64,000 nt of DNA from Pisolithus tinctorius (taxonomy: Eukaryota > Basidiomycota > Agaricomycetes > Boletales > Pisolithaceae), in assembly GCA_024663395.1 (NCBI GenBank), contig JANFAH010000002.1, forward strand, positions 4,960,001 through 5,024,000. Direction: 5' to 3'. Below the pieces are notes generated by a model. That model searched no databases. It saw nothing but the letters and a program-made list of their open reading frames with translations, and was not told where the DNA came from. Position numbers and translations under genes: made by a program. Positions 36,166-48,028 of the stretch are shown here, piece after piece; position 1 is the stretch's first letter; the number at the start of each line of letters is the position of its first letter.

Positions 36166-36651
36166 ACTACTGTCCCAGTTATTAGATATGCGGTCGTGCA
36201 GGTTCAGAACAATCAGGAAAGATCACGGACGCCGGATATTTTCAAGTCCACTTGTCAGATGGATAAGTCACGTTTAACAAAATCACAATCCATAGCTGAC
36301 AGTATAGGAGATGGAATGATGACTTCAAGCGGGGGGATGACCAATGAAAGTTTTTTTTTCTCTTGGAGGGCGGGGTTGGATCGGGCCGGCGGGCCGCTAT
36401 ACGATCTGCTCACAAAGGTGTACCCACTGGACCAGGACTGCACCGCACCCTGGAACATAGTAGTTGTTTACACTCGCTTGCAGCGGGATGTATCTTTTTG
36501 TTCTGACATACGCAACTAAGTAAGTTACGCGCATGAATTGGACTAACCCGTAGCAACTGCCGTTCTTCTATCGCCAAGTTCGATTTTTAGGCAAATTCGT
36601 TTTCTTTCCTTGGGCCGTGTCAGAGGTCTCCGTGTTCTTTCGAATTGTTCA
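36166..36651. other. Short spacer, no supported gene
   Basis: About 0.5 kb between the C3HC pseudogene and the F-box pseudogene; one open frame (36157-36519) without recognisable content and a T9 run near 36352. Confidence 0.35.
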
Positions 36652-38200
36652 TGGGCGGCACTCACAGTAATCGCTATAACGGTGACGCGACTATAGATGA
36701 ACTTGTTAAAGCCCGGGCTAAACTGGTACTGCCAGTTGGAAGAGCAAGAACGACAACCACTTGTTCGCTTTCGAAATGTCCGCACTGCTAGCCAGTGCAG
36801 AGAAACAGGATTGGCCACCTGCTCAAGCACGCCATAAAACCCCGATTAACCGTCTTCTTGTCACACCACTTTATCGGATCATCTATCTGGGAGTCAGTAG
36901 CTGTGGTTCTCCGACCTACGGCCATTGTTCTACCAAGAGGAAGTTGGCTAGGGTGTTAAGTCATTGGAGCGACGTGATTTCGACGTCTCCGGGCCTCCGG
37001 ACCACTGTTGTGACCCACCCTTCGTGGTTTACCTCTCTGGTAATAGCGCACCTGGAGAGAAGTTGTGAATGTCCATTCGACACCGAAATATCCTCCTGAC
37101 CTTTCCGGGACGATTTACCAACGTTCACTCGATTCCTCGTTCTTGTTATCTGTTATGGATGTCGCTGGCATAGTCTCGTCATCCAGCATAACGACAAGAG
37201 TTTGGAGGATGTCATCATGAGAAAATCTTGGGACGTGACGTTTCCTTCTCTGAGACGTGTTTCTATCTAATTTGCCCGTACGCTCGAGCATTTGAACCTC
37301 GGGGAGAACGCCAGACGTGATACCATTTCGGCAGCTCCTAGCTTCAACATCCTTAGGCTGCAATGTTCTCCATTAGGGGCACCACTAAAGTTGCCATCGA
37401 TAACCTCGTTCAGAACGTTGACGATACTAGGGTCGAATTGTGGAGTCCACTTCCTGCCAGTGTCCACTTGCCACTTCTCGAGTTACTCATAGTCAAGTTT
37501 GACGGTCCCTAGTCATTTTTAGCGGCCATTGTGACCTCAAGGCCCGGTCATTTCATCTACTCCCTTCCGATGCTCAGCGCCTCCTGCTCGAGGATATATT
37601 AGAAGAAAGTTCCCAAACGCTCGGCGCCTCTGCCCCCTAGATGATTAGAGCTCCCTCGGTTATGCGGTCATTGAAGACGTTGTAGCCGTCCATACGGTGT
37701 TCCCTGGTGTGTGTCATCCAGAAATGGACGTGTCTGATTTCGTTGCCTTTTGCTTGGCGGAACGTGGAGATGTGGCATTGACCACCACGGACCACCTGAG
37801 GTGCCTCGAGCACTCGTCCATCGAATAGTTCAGCTGCGCAGATCCCGGTGATGGCCTCGTTAAATGGCTTCGCGTTCGAAAACTCTAGGACCGACTTGTG
37901 TTGTGTGTGACATTGTCCGAGTTCTCCGCTGATGAGGGGCTGACCGTCCCGTGGTTGATCCCAATGTACAACTCGTTACATGAGTATTACTATTACCTAC
38001 TGGAATTGAAAGTCGTTCCGCTGACGTTCAATCTGACGGTGCGCCCATCTGACTTGGTGCGTGTTTCACCCATGCATACTAAGTGAACATCCATTTTTAC
38101 GTCTCTTGTGGGTTTTTCAGGATCTCCATAGAAAACCTCCTATCATGGGTATGGTTGAACGGGCAATGGGCACAGAAGTCGTACGTGCAAGCACTGGAAT
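36652..38200 (+). pseudogene. F-box pseudogene, paralogue of the 20.1-kb gene
   Basis: Collinear with the F-box gene at 20075-21690 from the coiled coil (GATGAACTTGTTAAAGCCCG) through the F-box (INRLLVTPLYRIIYLGV), SHWSDVISTSPGL and the leucine-rich region to the 3' end (MYNSLHEYY, VPLTFNLTVRPSDLV). Many stop codons and frameshifts break it, for example after DTEISS near 37099 and in the region 37265-37900. About the same length as the parent, so decay came after a full-length duplication. Confidence 0.82.
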
Positions 38201-38963
38201 AGCAGGTAATCGAGGGACGAATTGTTTGCCCAAGCACCAGGATCTCTGCTCTGCTATCTTCGACTTTGCCGGCATGTCTTGATAGATCTTTGGTGCTCGT
38301 CCTAGAAATGGGTAGTCCATACTATCTTGTGCTTAACTAACTCGATTTCACTCCGAGAGACCTTGAGTCCGAGTTACATAGGGGAAACACCTGGCATGGG
38401 GAATATCTTTGCCGGTTCGCGCCTCCGGTGCTAGCAATGGTATCGTCCTCACCTTATGAGATCAGTAACACCGGTAAAAGATGAGGCAGTGGGTATATCG
38501 AACTCATATCCTTTCGATTGCTGAGTTGTTCGAGTGTGGATGTCAGGGACACCTTGGGCTGAACCAAGTGAAATTCTGGGCCCTGACATTGTCGTCGTGT
38601 ACCTGGAGTTAAAACATGCAATCGCCGTTGCAAACCAAATGTGACTAATCTTCTGCAAAAATCCTACTGATGGAGTGTCACTCTCCCTGCGGGATCAGTA
38701 AACACAGCAATGTCAGAGCGGAAAATGAGGAAGAGTAAATCACCCGGAGTGGAACTGGTCCAACTCATTTCCATTCACCCCACGTTGTTTGCACCACAGT
38801 AGAATGAGATACAGGAAGATAGCACGCAACGCGTAAGGCCTGAAATGTTACATCGTATGCGAACACGTCAAGACACTGATTCAATTTTGCTATCGTACAC
38901 ACGGGCGATCAAGACATGATACTGTTTGTAAGTTTACATGAACACGCGATCGGAACTATTATT
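38201..38963 (-). pseudogene. Reversed 3' flank of module D with decarboxylase shards
   Basis: Reverse-oriented module 3' sequence. Shards with AAAGATGAGGCAGTGGGT near 38472, and AGTGGAACTGGTCCAACTCATTTCC near 38748, correspond to the cleavage-site shard seen after copies B and C. GCTATCGTACACACGGGCGA near 38889 is the conserved 3' flank. No coding capacity. Confidence 0.6.
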
Positions 38964-40488
38964 TCAAGCCGTCTTTGCTACAGTGAGGATGTCTTTGCCA
39001 ACTCGCACCTTGGATCCTACCAATGGCACTTCGATGGCGTTACCGTCATCGTCCTTGCCAGGCTGCGGGATCGGCGTCACGGTCAGGCCACCGCGAAAAA
39101 CGAGGCAGTGGGTAGATCCTCCGAAGTGGAACATGCCCAACTGATCTCCCTTCTTGAGCTTCTGGCCCTCCCTGACGGTAATTTCGCAAGTCGACACCTC
39201 GCATAAGCCAACACCCACGAAGCACATCAAACCAACGGGCTCCTCGGCCTGGATGAAAATTAAAGCACGGCTAGATATGGCCGTGACGAAGTCCTGCGAG
39301 CGGGTGATGACGTCTGGGTCTAACTCATCGTCCCAGCGACCCGCGAAGTAGGTAGGCGGCGGTTGGTTAGGATGATTCATGCCCGCAATGAGGCGTGTCT
39401 TTACGACGGTACCATTTACGGGACTGCGCCAACGGTGATAGTCAAGAGATGCAAGCATAGCCTGGATAAGACTCCCGCCGACGAATTGGTCGACAAACTC
39501 GTCTCCTGCGAGCATGTGGTTGAGGGAGTAGGGTGTATTTTTGAGCCAAAATCTCTCGGTCTTCTTGAGGTCCTGGTAGAACCGGTCGACGGTAGACGAG
39601 CATGCAGAGTTGACGATCGCTGGGTCATCAGGATGAACCACGGCACGGTGGACGGCTTTCAACTCCCTGACGAAGAAGTCGTCATAAGACTTGTAACCGT
39701 AATGAGGATCCGAGGTATCGCAAATATAGAAGTGTTCAAAGCTTTGCTGCGTAGGGTCTCCGCCAGCGTACTCGACAATCTCACTGAGTGCTTCGGCGCT
39801 GAGCCAGCCACCGACTCCGTCGTGAATGACTCTCTTGGATGCCGGCGACGTGAGGAACTCGTTCCATTTCGTGAACAGCCTGTACAATTTCTTATTGACT
39901 CCGGGGTGGGTGAACGCGACGTAGCCCGCAGGAGTGTTGCAGAAACGTGAAACGACAGCGTAAAAGGGAACAGACGCCGCCATTTCGCTGGCACTGTCCC
40001 CGCCATGGGAAGGTGCTGTGGTTAGGATCGTATCGAACATCTCCAATAAGTCTCTATAGTCCTTGATCTAGGCTGAAATGAGCCAAGTGACGGTTGCAAA
40101 AGCCGAAACTATATACCTCTGCTTCACCCGTGCCCGGAGTAGGCGGGGGAGCTTGCTCGAACATCGCGTTGAATGCATCGCGGACCACGGGCTCCTTCTC
40201 AATAAAATCCAGGAACTCCAGCACTATATCGTCAAGATTGCGGATAGTACAAACGATTTGCCTCTCGCCGCCGACGACGCGGTAGTGGCACCGCAGTTGG
40301 CGGGGGTCGAAGTCGATGCCGGATCTGTTTAACGCTGTCTCCAGCTTCTCCCCTGCCTGCGCGAAACGCGCGCCGGTTTTAGGGTTACGTCCATGGATAA
40401 GACAACTACGCTCAAAGTATCTGCCCACGAATCTGTCAACAGCTGCTCGGTCTTTGGGAAGCCATCTGCAGACGGTGGTTTGGGGCAT
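38964..40488 (-). CDS. Phosphatidylserine-decarboxylase-like protein, copy D (HRWR type, inverted)
   Basis: Minus-strand copy. Exons 40488-40117 and 40067-38964 (49-nt intron), 491 aa. The N-terminal block TTVCRWLPKDRAAVDRF is followed by a PSDC-type domain slightly diverged from the rest (LEFLDFIEKEPVVRDAFNAM) and linker TPGTGEAE before the intron. Exon 2 has VPFYAVVSRFCNTPAGYVAF, the His motif DYHRWRSPVNG (Arg338 at the second His) and HFGGSTHCLVF with predicted cleavage before Ser442. The C-terminal tail carries the Asp-rich insert shared with B and G. Opposite orientation to A, B, C and E shows that an inversion accompanied the amplification. Confidence 0.93.
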
Positions 40489-40633
40489 GTTTAATACTGA
40501 TTACTATCAGTATGAAAGTGCGGTGATACCATGAGTTGAAAGGGACCCACGAGTATGACTATTGCGATGGGAAACAGGTATTGCAGAGACAAAAGCCTAG
40601 GGAATGAACGAAAAACCAGAGCCTTTTTATCCG
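40489..40633 (-). promoter_or_regulatory. Core promoter and 5'UTR intron of decarboxylase copy D
   Basis: On the minus strand GGATCGGATAAAAAGGC (about 40638-40622) lies 134-150 bp before the ATG. Predicted 54-nt intron 40550-40497 with GTGGGT donor, CATACTGAT and CAG acceptor. Confidence 0.6.
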
Positions 40634-43010
40634 ATCCAGCTAGCCAGTGTGTACGGCAGGCCATACTGAAGCAGTAATGCAGTTGGAGCTCTCGCTTCTT
40701 GTCACAAGAACTTCGTGTCAGTTGACAATGCCGCAAACACGGCTTCGCCCACACTACGTGGAGTGATACGTAACCGAGAGAAGGAATGGGGACACGAGCA
40801 GGCATGCAGCGAACCTCTTGGGAGCAAGTGCGGAGCCGAGCGGAAGATACAATCAATTTAGAGCGCTGAAACGAAATTCCCTGCAGGTCACGGAGACCCT
40901 ATACTTACGATTAGACCACCTGACGAACCGCCCCGGGACACGTGTCCGATAATCAGATAAATGATCATGAACTAAATGGTATTGCAGTACTCATTCCCAG
41001 AAAGCGTGGAACAGTTTAGATCTGGAAGCGCCGTACCATCTGTGTGCCGTGGAGCTGATGACATACCTGATTGTAGCACCAGAGTGCGGCTAACTGTTGA
41101 TCTCTTCATATTCTTGGGTCCTATAACACCATTGGACAACATTACCAAACGTTCCCTTTTGACGCGTCATTGTCGTTGCTGTTGTCGTCGTCGTTTTGGG
41201 GTGGTCGTGGCCCTTGGTGTGGCGGTTGAGGTTGTCACGGGACTTGTCGAGACGTTGAGGCATTGACCCAGTAGGCAGTGTTGATCCGCATTCAGCAGGC
41301 ATCATTCTTCCTGTCATTAGAATCGCGGCGAGTGAGAAATGCTGTCATGACTACATACATTCTTATGTACTAGATATATCGTTGAAACGAGGCCTTCTTC
41401 TTGAATCCTGTAGCGCCATTGGACAATATTACCACAACGTTTCTCCACATCTAAGCACTACACGGCAAGCGTCATTCATCCTGTCAATAGAATCGCGGCG
41501 ATAGAGAATAATTACTAGAGTTCAAACCCACGCCTTTTCTTTGCTCCAAGGGTAACAAACCAGGGAATGGGGACTCATACGCAGGCATGCAGCGAACCTC
41601 TCCGCAGCAAGTACGGAAGCCAAACGTAAGAACCGATCAACCCGGGACACTGAAACGAAATTCCCTGCACATTACGGAGAACGTATACTCATCATTAGAC
41701 CACACGATGAATTGATCTGGGACACATGTCCGATAATCAGTTAAATAATCACGAACCAAGCGGTATTACGATACTGGGCGACTTCATGGAAATTCCGGAC
41801 AACCTGTAACGCTGGAACGTAATTTCCTGCAGATCATAAGTAGACCACCCGGTAAACTGATCCGGGACAAATTGCCGGTACCTGTCCCAGAAACCATAGA
41901 AGAGTGTGCGCTTCGAAGCCTAACTGGATCTGGAAGGAGTGCCGTGGACCTGTTAACATACCTGATGGTAGCAGCAGGATACGGCTAACTGTTGACCACT
42001 TCATATTCTTGGGTCCTATAACACCATTGGACGACGTTGACAAACGTTCCTCTCGAGGCGTCATTGTCGTTACCGTCGCGTGTGGTGGTCGAGGTTGGCC
42101 GGGGAGTTGTCGAGAAGTTGACGCGTTGACCCAGTAGGCAGCGTTGATCCGCATTCGGCAGGCATCATTCTTCCTGTCATTAGAGTCGTGGCGAGCAAGA
42201 AATGGTGCCAAGACTGCATACACACTTACTCGTAATATCGTTCAAACGGGACCTTCTGTTCTTCTTGAATTCACAATACCACAACGTTTCTCCACATCTA
42301 GGCACTATTCGGCAGATATCATTCATCCTGTCATTAGAAACGCGGCGAACGAGAACGCTTACTAGAGTTCCAGACCACGCCCTTTCTTTCCTCCAGGAGT
42401 AACATACTCCATTGATCATGAGATTTCTGAAAAAATACTGGATAGACGGACGGTGCAGACCGAATTGTCGTAAGCGACATAAAGCAGCCGGCATAGAACT
42501 TTTTTTTGTCTTTCGTTCTTCATGAACCTGTTGGTATATTCACCTCCACCAGTCTCGGAATTTGTCGAGGACCCAACCAACCAATTCCATGAAGTTCATA
42601 CGTACCGACACTCATTCCAATAGGTAAAACCCCCGTTTGAACCGTTCAGTCCTTCTGACCAGGTGATATGAGCTTCGATTGACACTTACGTGTCATAGAA
42701 TGAGGGTGGTACCAGCATGCTGGCAGTCCAGGGCGTCGTATTACATAGATGTTGGTAGGCAAGGTCACTCAAAGTGTTGTCGCTCGGATTTGGTTCGGAT
42801 CACTTCGCCCACGTGGTGGTAGCCACGTTTTAGGCAACCGGATCCGGGACAAGTCCGGCCCGGACGCAACGTGAACCGGACTCTGGAGGGCTGCATGTGC
42901 AAGTTCTGCCCGCGGCAAAGTGTGCTGAGGCAAGGCGCGCGACCCACTTCGCTTACTCGGACATGGACTCTATTCAATTTCTCTGGTTTCCTAGAATGCC
43001 TTTGGTATCA
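40634..43010 (-). repeat. Upstream non-coding part of module D, internally duplicated
   Basis: Reverse copy of the module upstream region, longer than the others because part of it is repeated in tandem. The block 40795-41500 recurs at about 41570-42330 (offset about 775-900 bp), with AGGCATGCAGCGAACCTCT at 40801 and 41584 and TGTCCGATAATCAG at 40946 and 41728. Cores of the 160-bp repeat lie near 41116, 41403 and 42011. A CGT-rich run lies at 41170-41200. No gene. Confidence 0.65.
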
Positions 43011-43089
43011 AGATTAGCATACTGACAACAGGGCCCTGCATGGAAAATATGCTGAACCATTTTCAGAACATGAATCCGTATGTGTGTAT

Positions 43090-44130
43090 CCCATGAGCCA
43101 CGACACCCAGTCTTTCAACGTCTTCGACATCTCCCGTTCGAGCAACCAAGGTCAGCTATTGCAAAGATATCCGTCGGTCTCGGACTCTCGTTCATGATAC
43201 GATTTAAACGCAGAGCAAACTCCAGGATGCAATTCAGTCGTCGGACGTCGTCGCGTCGTCGCCGACAGGGAAATCGAATAGCGAGAAATCTCCTCGGGCT
43301 AAGCGCCCCCATCTCTCCCGCTCTTTCTACAGGACACTCGCAAAATATGGCATAGAGTCTCGTTTCGATACCAAGCACGTTTCCTCTCCTGAGTCAGTTC
43401 CGATTTACTTCCAGTAAAGGTAGGGGCTTCCATTTGCTGAACGTAATGGTGGTATGTAATACAATGGTCGCATCTCAAACGTCGTTGACCTCTCCAAAAG
43501 CGCACCCCACTTCGCCGTCATTCTCGCCCGCACAACATCCTGCTCTTTCTCGAAGTTCTCCATCCGAACTGAAAACAGTTGCTTTCCATCACTCGCCTGT
43601 ATCTCCAATTGATGCAGTGTCCGAATAGAGATCCTTGTGGACCCAATCCTTTCTCTCCACGCATGCCAATAAATTGATGCTGTGGCTGCATCCAACTGCG
43701 CATGGATGAACGATGAAAAGGACAGGTTGGTATGAATTTGTGACATGTTATAGGTGCCCGCAGGATGAGATGGCATGGCCAGAGAAGGCCAGTAGGAAGG
43801 CAGCTTTTAGGAACGTGCAATTGCCGCCGAGTAGAACATTTCCTTCCATACTGTTGGGTTGGGATTCTCTGCGCACGATTTACAATTAATCCGTTTGTCG
43901 AAAAACAATGCTCTTCGCTTGCGGACATGCACGGAGTCCGTGGAAGGCGTGACAATACAATGGTATATATCATTTCGCCCAGTGCACTGTCCGGGGGTGG
44001 TCTAATGTCATCCAACAGATTCTACGTACCGCGTGCCCCTTCAAGCTTCAAGCTTCAATCCCCGAGTTTCACGGTTCATCGGATGAGAACTACCGCCACC
44101 TTAACTGTGTACACCCTCGCAAGTATTTCT
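43090..44130 (+). pseudogene. C3HC/Rsm1 zinc-finger pseudogene, exons 1-5
   Basis: Plus-strand copy running from the end of exon 1 (CGAGCAACCAAGGTCAGC at 43140) through exon 2 (KLQDAIQSSDVVASSPTG, ALAKYGIES-like region) and exon 3, then a degenerate zinc-finger region (43690-43790), exon 4 (43895-43965) and exon 5 (to about 44115). Several stops, for example TAG after ACAGTGTCCGAA near 43627. The Rsm1 half is missing here; a Rsm1-half fragment lies at 44670. Confidence 0.8.
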
Positions 44131-44149
44131 TCATTTATTTATGACTGAA

Positions 44150-44669
44150 AATGACGGCCTTTTGTGGTGACACCAATCTTGGCTCAAGTGATGAGCAGTC
44201 AGCCATACTCTGGTGCTACAATCAGGTGCGGTCCACGGCATGATCATCGGTATCGGCAATGTGTCCCGGATCAGTTTATAGGGCATTCTAATCGTGAGTG
44301 TAGATTCTCCGTGATCTGCAAGGAATTCCGTTTCTGCATTCCAAGTCGGTCAGACCTTCCATTCGGAAGCCTTCTCTCAGTTGCTACTATTCTTATCATT
44401 CCAGGCAGCTGGAGATATTTTCCCCAGTGTCAACTGATCCGAAGTTCTTCGGACAAGAAGTCGAAGCTCCAGTCGTGCTATTGTCGTCAGAATGGTAGTC
44501 GGATAAAAGGGTTTAAGCACTTGGCTCGTTCCTCAGGCTTGTCTCTGCAATACCAGTTCCCTATCACAACAGTCATACTCGTGAGTTCGTTTCGCTTCGT
44601 AACACCACCTCATTTTCATACTAACCACAGTCAACATCGACCATGAGCAAAACCACCGTCTGCAGATGA
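44150..44669 (+). pseudogene. Decarboxylase copy reduced to promoter and eight codons
   Basis: A complete module promoter is present: GGATAAAAGG at 44501-44510, 142 bp before the ATG at 44643. The reading frame MSKTTVCR ends at a TGA (44667-44669), where the other copies continue WLP (TGG), because the sequence switches there to a C3HC/Rsm1 fragment. A clean breakpoint between two duplicated genes. Confidence 0.8.
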
Positions 44670-45045
44670 CATGCTCACGTCAGGCCCTTCCGCGTCGCGT
44701 TGTAAAGGTAGAAGCGCCTCCCAAACACAACTCAGCGTGTCCCCAGTTCGTCCGCGCCAGTGCAAGCGACGCAGTCCTTGTTCGATGGGACTATCGACCT
44801 GATCAACCCCGGCAATAAGATATCTCGGTCGTGTGCTGTCGGGATTGTGGAGCTTTTCTGTCATTGTACTGCTATCCGAGGAATGCTTGACGAAAGACAG
44901 GAACAGCACCATATGCAATTGTTATTGACGAATGGAAAATCTCTGTCAGTCTTCGTTCCTGCAGATGAAGTGAAAATCCATTCTCTTCCTCTTGTGGACT
45001 TTTCAGAACACCTACGAAAAACCTATCGTAGGTGTGCTGGACACT
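44670..45045 (+). pseudogene. C3HC/Rsm1 fragment followed by F-box 3' shard
   Basis: Bases 44680-44970 match exon 6 of the C3HC gene (GGTAGAAGCGCCTCCCAA, GGAACAGCACCATATGC, ACGAATGGAAAATCTCTGTC) with frameshifts. Bases of about 44975-45045 match the last coding part of the F-box gene (compare 21565-21640). The same pairing of a C3HC fragment next to an F-box end recurs at 50240-50900 in reverse. Confidence 0.7.
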
Positions 45046-46255
45046 AGAACGAAGCCCTCACTGACAACAGGCATCTTGTTTGCCAGGGGTGACACATGCA
45101 CGCAACAATATTAACGCACATGTGCCAGTAAGCGGTTGCAAGGAATACCCAGGTGAGACTTTGAGATGGGTACAGGGTTTGTGAATGCCCGTTGTTGTTA
45201 GTCTCCTGGGTCTGCAGAACGGCTGGGAACGAGACTAGTGCAAACTTGCACAGCGAGAAAAGGCGGCGGGTGCCTCCTAGCACGGTCGGATATGTCCGGG
45301 TACTGAAGAGTGGCTGACCAGTGCTCCCTATCTTGAGATTGAAAGTAGGTGCGCTCCACTCACAGACATCAACGTTTTACTTGTACCCGTCCCCAAATGG
45401 GATCAACGTGGGATACTTTAGGAGTGACCAGCCTCCGGCATCCATGCTCCGGGGAAATTTGGGTAACTTGAACGCGTGAAAATATCACAGCTGACCTACT
45501 CACCGAACTTGTGCGCAACCAATGATTTCGAAGGCGTCCATGTACTTCGCCGAACTCGCCTTGAACGACCATCGCAAACTACTACGCAACTTCATTTCAT
45601 TCCTGGAACCTTGACACCAGTATACGGTACCTCCCTATGATCTAGGTTATACATCACAAAGACCATTTTAGCAACTGTTGTCTTCGAATGCAGCGCTCAC
45701 CTCACAGAACGATGATTCTACTGGCCCAAACTGGCAGATTTTTGCTTCTTCACTTCCATATCTGGCTCTCAGTCCTTCGGCGCGAGGTGGTGCTAGTTTT
45801 CCCTAGGTAGGCCAAAGAATCGAAGAAAGAGTATCATCCCTTCAAGTGGTGTGCACGGTAATGGGAAGCGACTTTCTTATATTCACCGCTCACGATGAAT
45901 GTCCGCAGGGCAACCCAAATGCTGCTCACATTGTCAAAAATGCGATCGATTTCTATGCGTCGTGATGGGAAATACCTAGTGTCTTTGCTGGCACCCTCTA
46001 TTTTGACGCGCAGTCGATAGCTGTGTTATGTCACGGAGGGTTGTATGAATCGCGCTGAATTTCCTATGCGTTCAATCCTTAAGCTAATACTGTAGTACTG
46101 GACTGGTAATACGATATGGTATGGTGGTACATTTCTTAATTTGGAACCCGACGCGACTCGCGAATATCTGGTTATTTGTCAACATTTTCACGAACTGCAC
46201 GGACCTCCTTCCTTCAACTTTGCGCATAGGCTCCACAAGTGAGGCGAAAGCATTA
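45046..46255. other. Gene-poor stretch between module remnants
   Basis: About 1.2 kb, only short frames without domains on both strands. I find no clear match to the module or to neighbouring genes. Confidence 0.4.
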
Positions 46256-47884
46256 GCTGCAAACTGCTAAATTGTGCACAGAACGACACAACCATGTCCT
46301 GCTCGCTGGCGATTACACATATCGGCCTTCCTAGCCATGTCATCTCATCCTTGTTAGACACACTACACAACCTACTATCGATCACAGCGTGGCGAGGTTC
46401 TCCGGACTCAACTAAACGATGACATTGCGCCACCAATATCGTCGAGAGTGGGGTTGATGCTATGACCTTGTCCCTTACGGTGCCCTGGACTAGCCGGCAT
46501 GTCGGTGGTACCCTCATTCAACGACCCTGTAACTGTCAGTAGAAAATCATATTGCCTGATCAGAAGGGTTGAAGGTTCGAACGGGGGCTTTTTCATTGGC
46601 AAAAGTGTCAGTACGTATTAGAATTTAGATCCGAAGCTGACTGATGTCAAGACCAATTGGACGTTTGCAACCGAAGACTGACAACTTTTTTCCCCACCAA
46701 CCTGCCCCTCCATTTCTTAGCAAGCCTTTTCTTCCTCTAGACACCTGATTGACCATATATGCACGACGAAATGAAAGAAAAAGTTTTGCGCAGGCTGCTT
46801 TGTGTCGCACACGACGATTCGGTTTATCCAATAAACACAATCTGGTTGTAATTCCAGACGTCCAATGATCGATAGTGTACCTTGCTCTTGAAGGAAGGGC
46901 ATAGTTTTGATCTCTAGTAAGCGTTCTCCTCTGCCTCAATTCTAGTAACAAGATGAACGATGTCTGATCAACAATGCCTAGGTGTCGAAGGTTGTTGGTG
47001 TTATTATTGACCAATGGCGTTATAGGACTTAAGAAGAGCGGGACCTCCCTTGGGCGAAGTGTCTAGTAACAGTGCACTCAAGCATTCTCATTCGCTGCCA
47101 ATTTAATGATGGAAAGAACCACGCGGGCCGTATGCGGATCAACAATGCCGAGTTTCCCGTTGAGGAACGTTGGATATTGGCATTGCTGTCTAATGGTGTT
47201 ATAGGTCACAGGGATAACGTTCGGAAGAAGCTCAGAAGCATTAACTGACACTCTTATCGGATTGGACTCTTGGGCCTGCCTGAGCTGTGTATCTTTACCC
47301 ACGGATCTTTGTGACCATCGTTCATTATCCCCTGTCCATGCTCAGCGCTCCGGCATACTTAGCCCCATTCGTGATTTGGACACCATAACCATTACGCCGT
47401 CACAAGTATCTCCATTTATTTGCGACCGAAGACGATAATCTTTCACCTTGGAACCAATCTAGGGTGAAGTGGTCAGCCGGGACCTCGTGCTGCGATCAGG
47501 TGTGTTCCATCCTTCCAGATCAAGTTGGACCCGAAGTGTAAACTCTCCCAAGTTTTCTGAGCGTAAGTACCTCCGACGCCAACTGATTCATGATTATCTA
47601 CCTGATTATTGTGTCATGTGTCCCAAACCACTTCGTCGGGTGGTCTAATTTTGAGTATAGCTTCTTGTGATCTGTGGGGAACCCCGTTTCTGCATTCCAG
47701 GCCAATCATATCATCCATTCGGCCTCTGCATTCATTCATTCACTCCGTCATGCATCATTCCATCTAGCGGGAGCGCTATCGTGTTCGCCCAAGGTCAGAC
47801 GGAGTTCTTCTGACAAGAATCCAAGGCTCCAATCGTATTACTGCTTCAGGATAGCCTGCCCTATACGCTTTGGCTGGCTGGATC
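46256..47884 (+). repeat. Upstream non-coding part of decarboxylase module E
   Basis: It starts with a reverse-oriented shard of the C3HC exon 3/4 junction (46280-46370; compare 25000-25110). Then comes the module upstream sequence from CTACTATCGATCACAG near 46371 to the promoter. No conserved coding frame. Confidence 0.7.
46915..47250 (+). repeat. Pair of 160-180 bp tandem repeats, module E
   Basis: Cores at about 47011-47029 (CCAATGGCGTTATAGGACT) and 47190-47208 (TAATGGTGTTATAGGTCAC), 179 bp apart. Confidence 0.65.
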
Positions 47885-48028
47885 GGATAAAAGGGCACAG
47901 GTTTTTCGTTCGTTCGTCAGGCTTTTGTCTCTGCAATACCTGTTCCCCATCGCAATATTCATACTCGTGGGTTCCTCTTGCCTCTTAGTACCACCGCACC
48001 TTCATACTGACCGTAATCAGCATTAACC
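47885..48028 (+). promoter_or_regulatory. Core promoter and 5'UTR intron of decarboxylase copy E
   Basis: GGATAAAAGGG at 47885-47895, 144 bp before the ATG. Predicted 54-nt intron 47967-48020 (GTGGGT donor, CATACTGACCG, CAG acceptor), 8 nt before the start codon. The promoter is intact although the coding N-terminus behind it is deleted. Confidence 0.65.
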
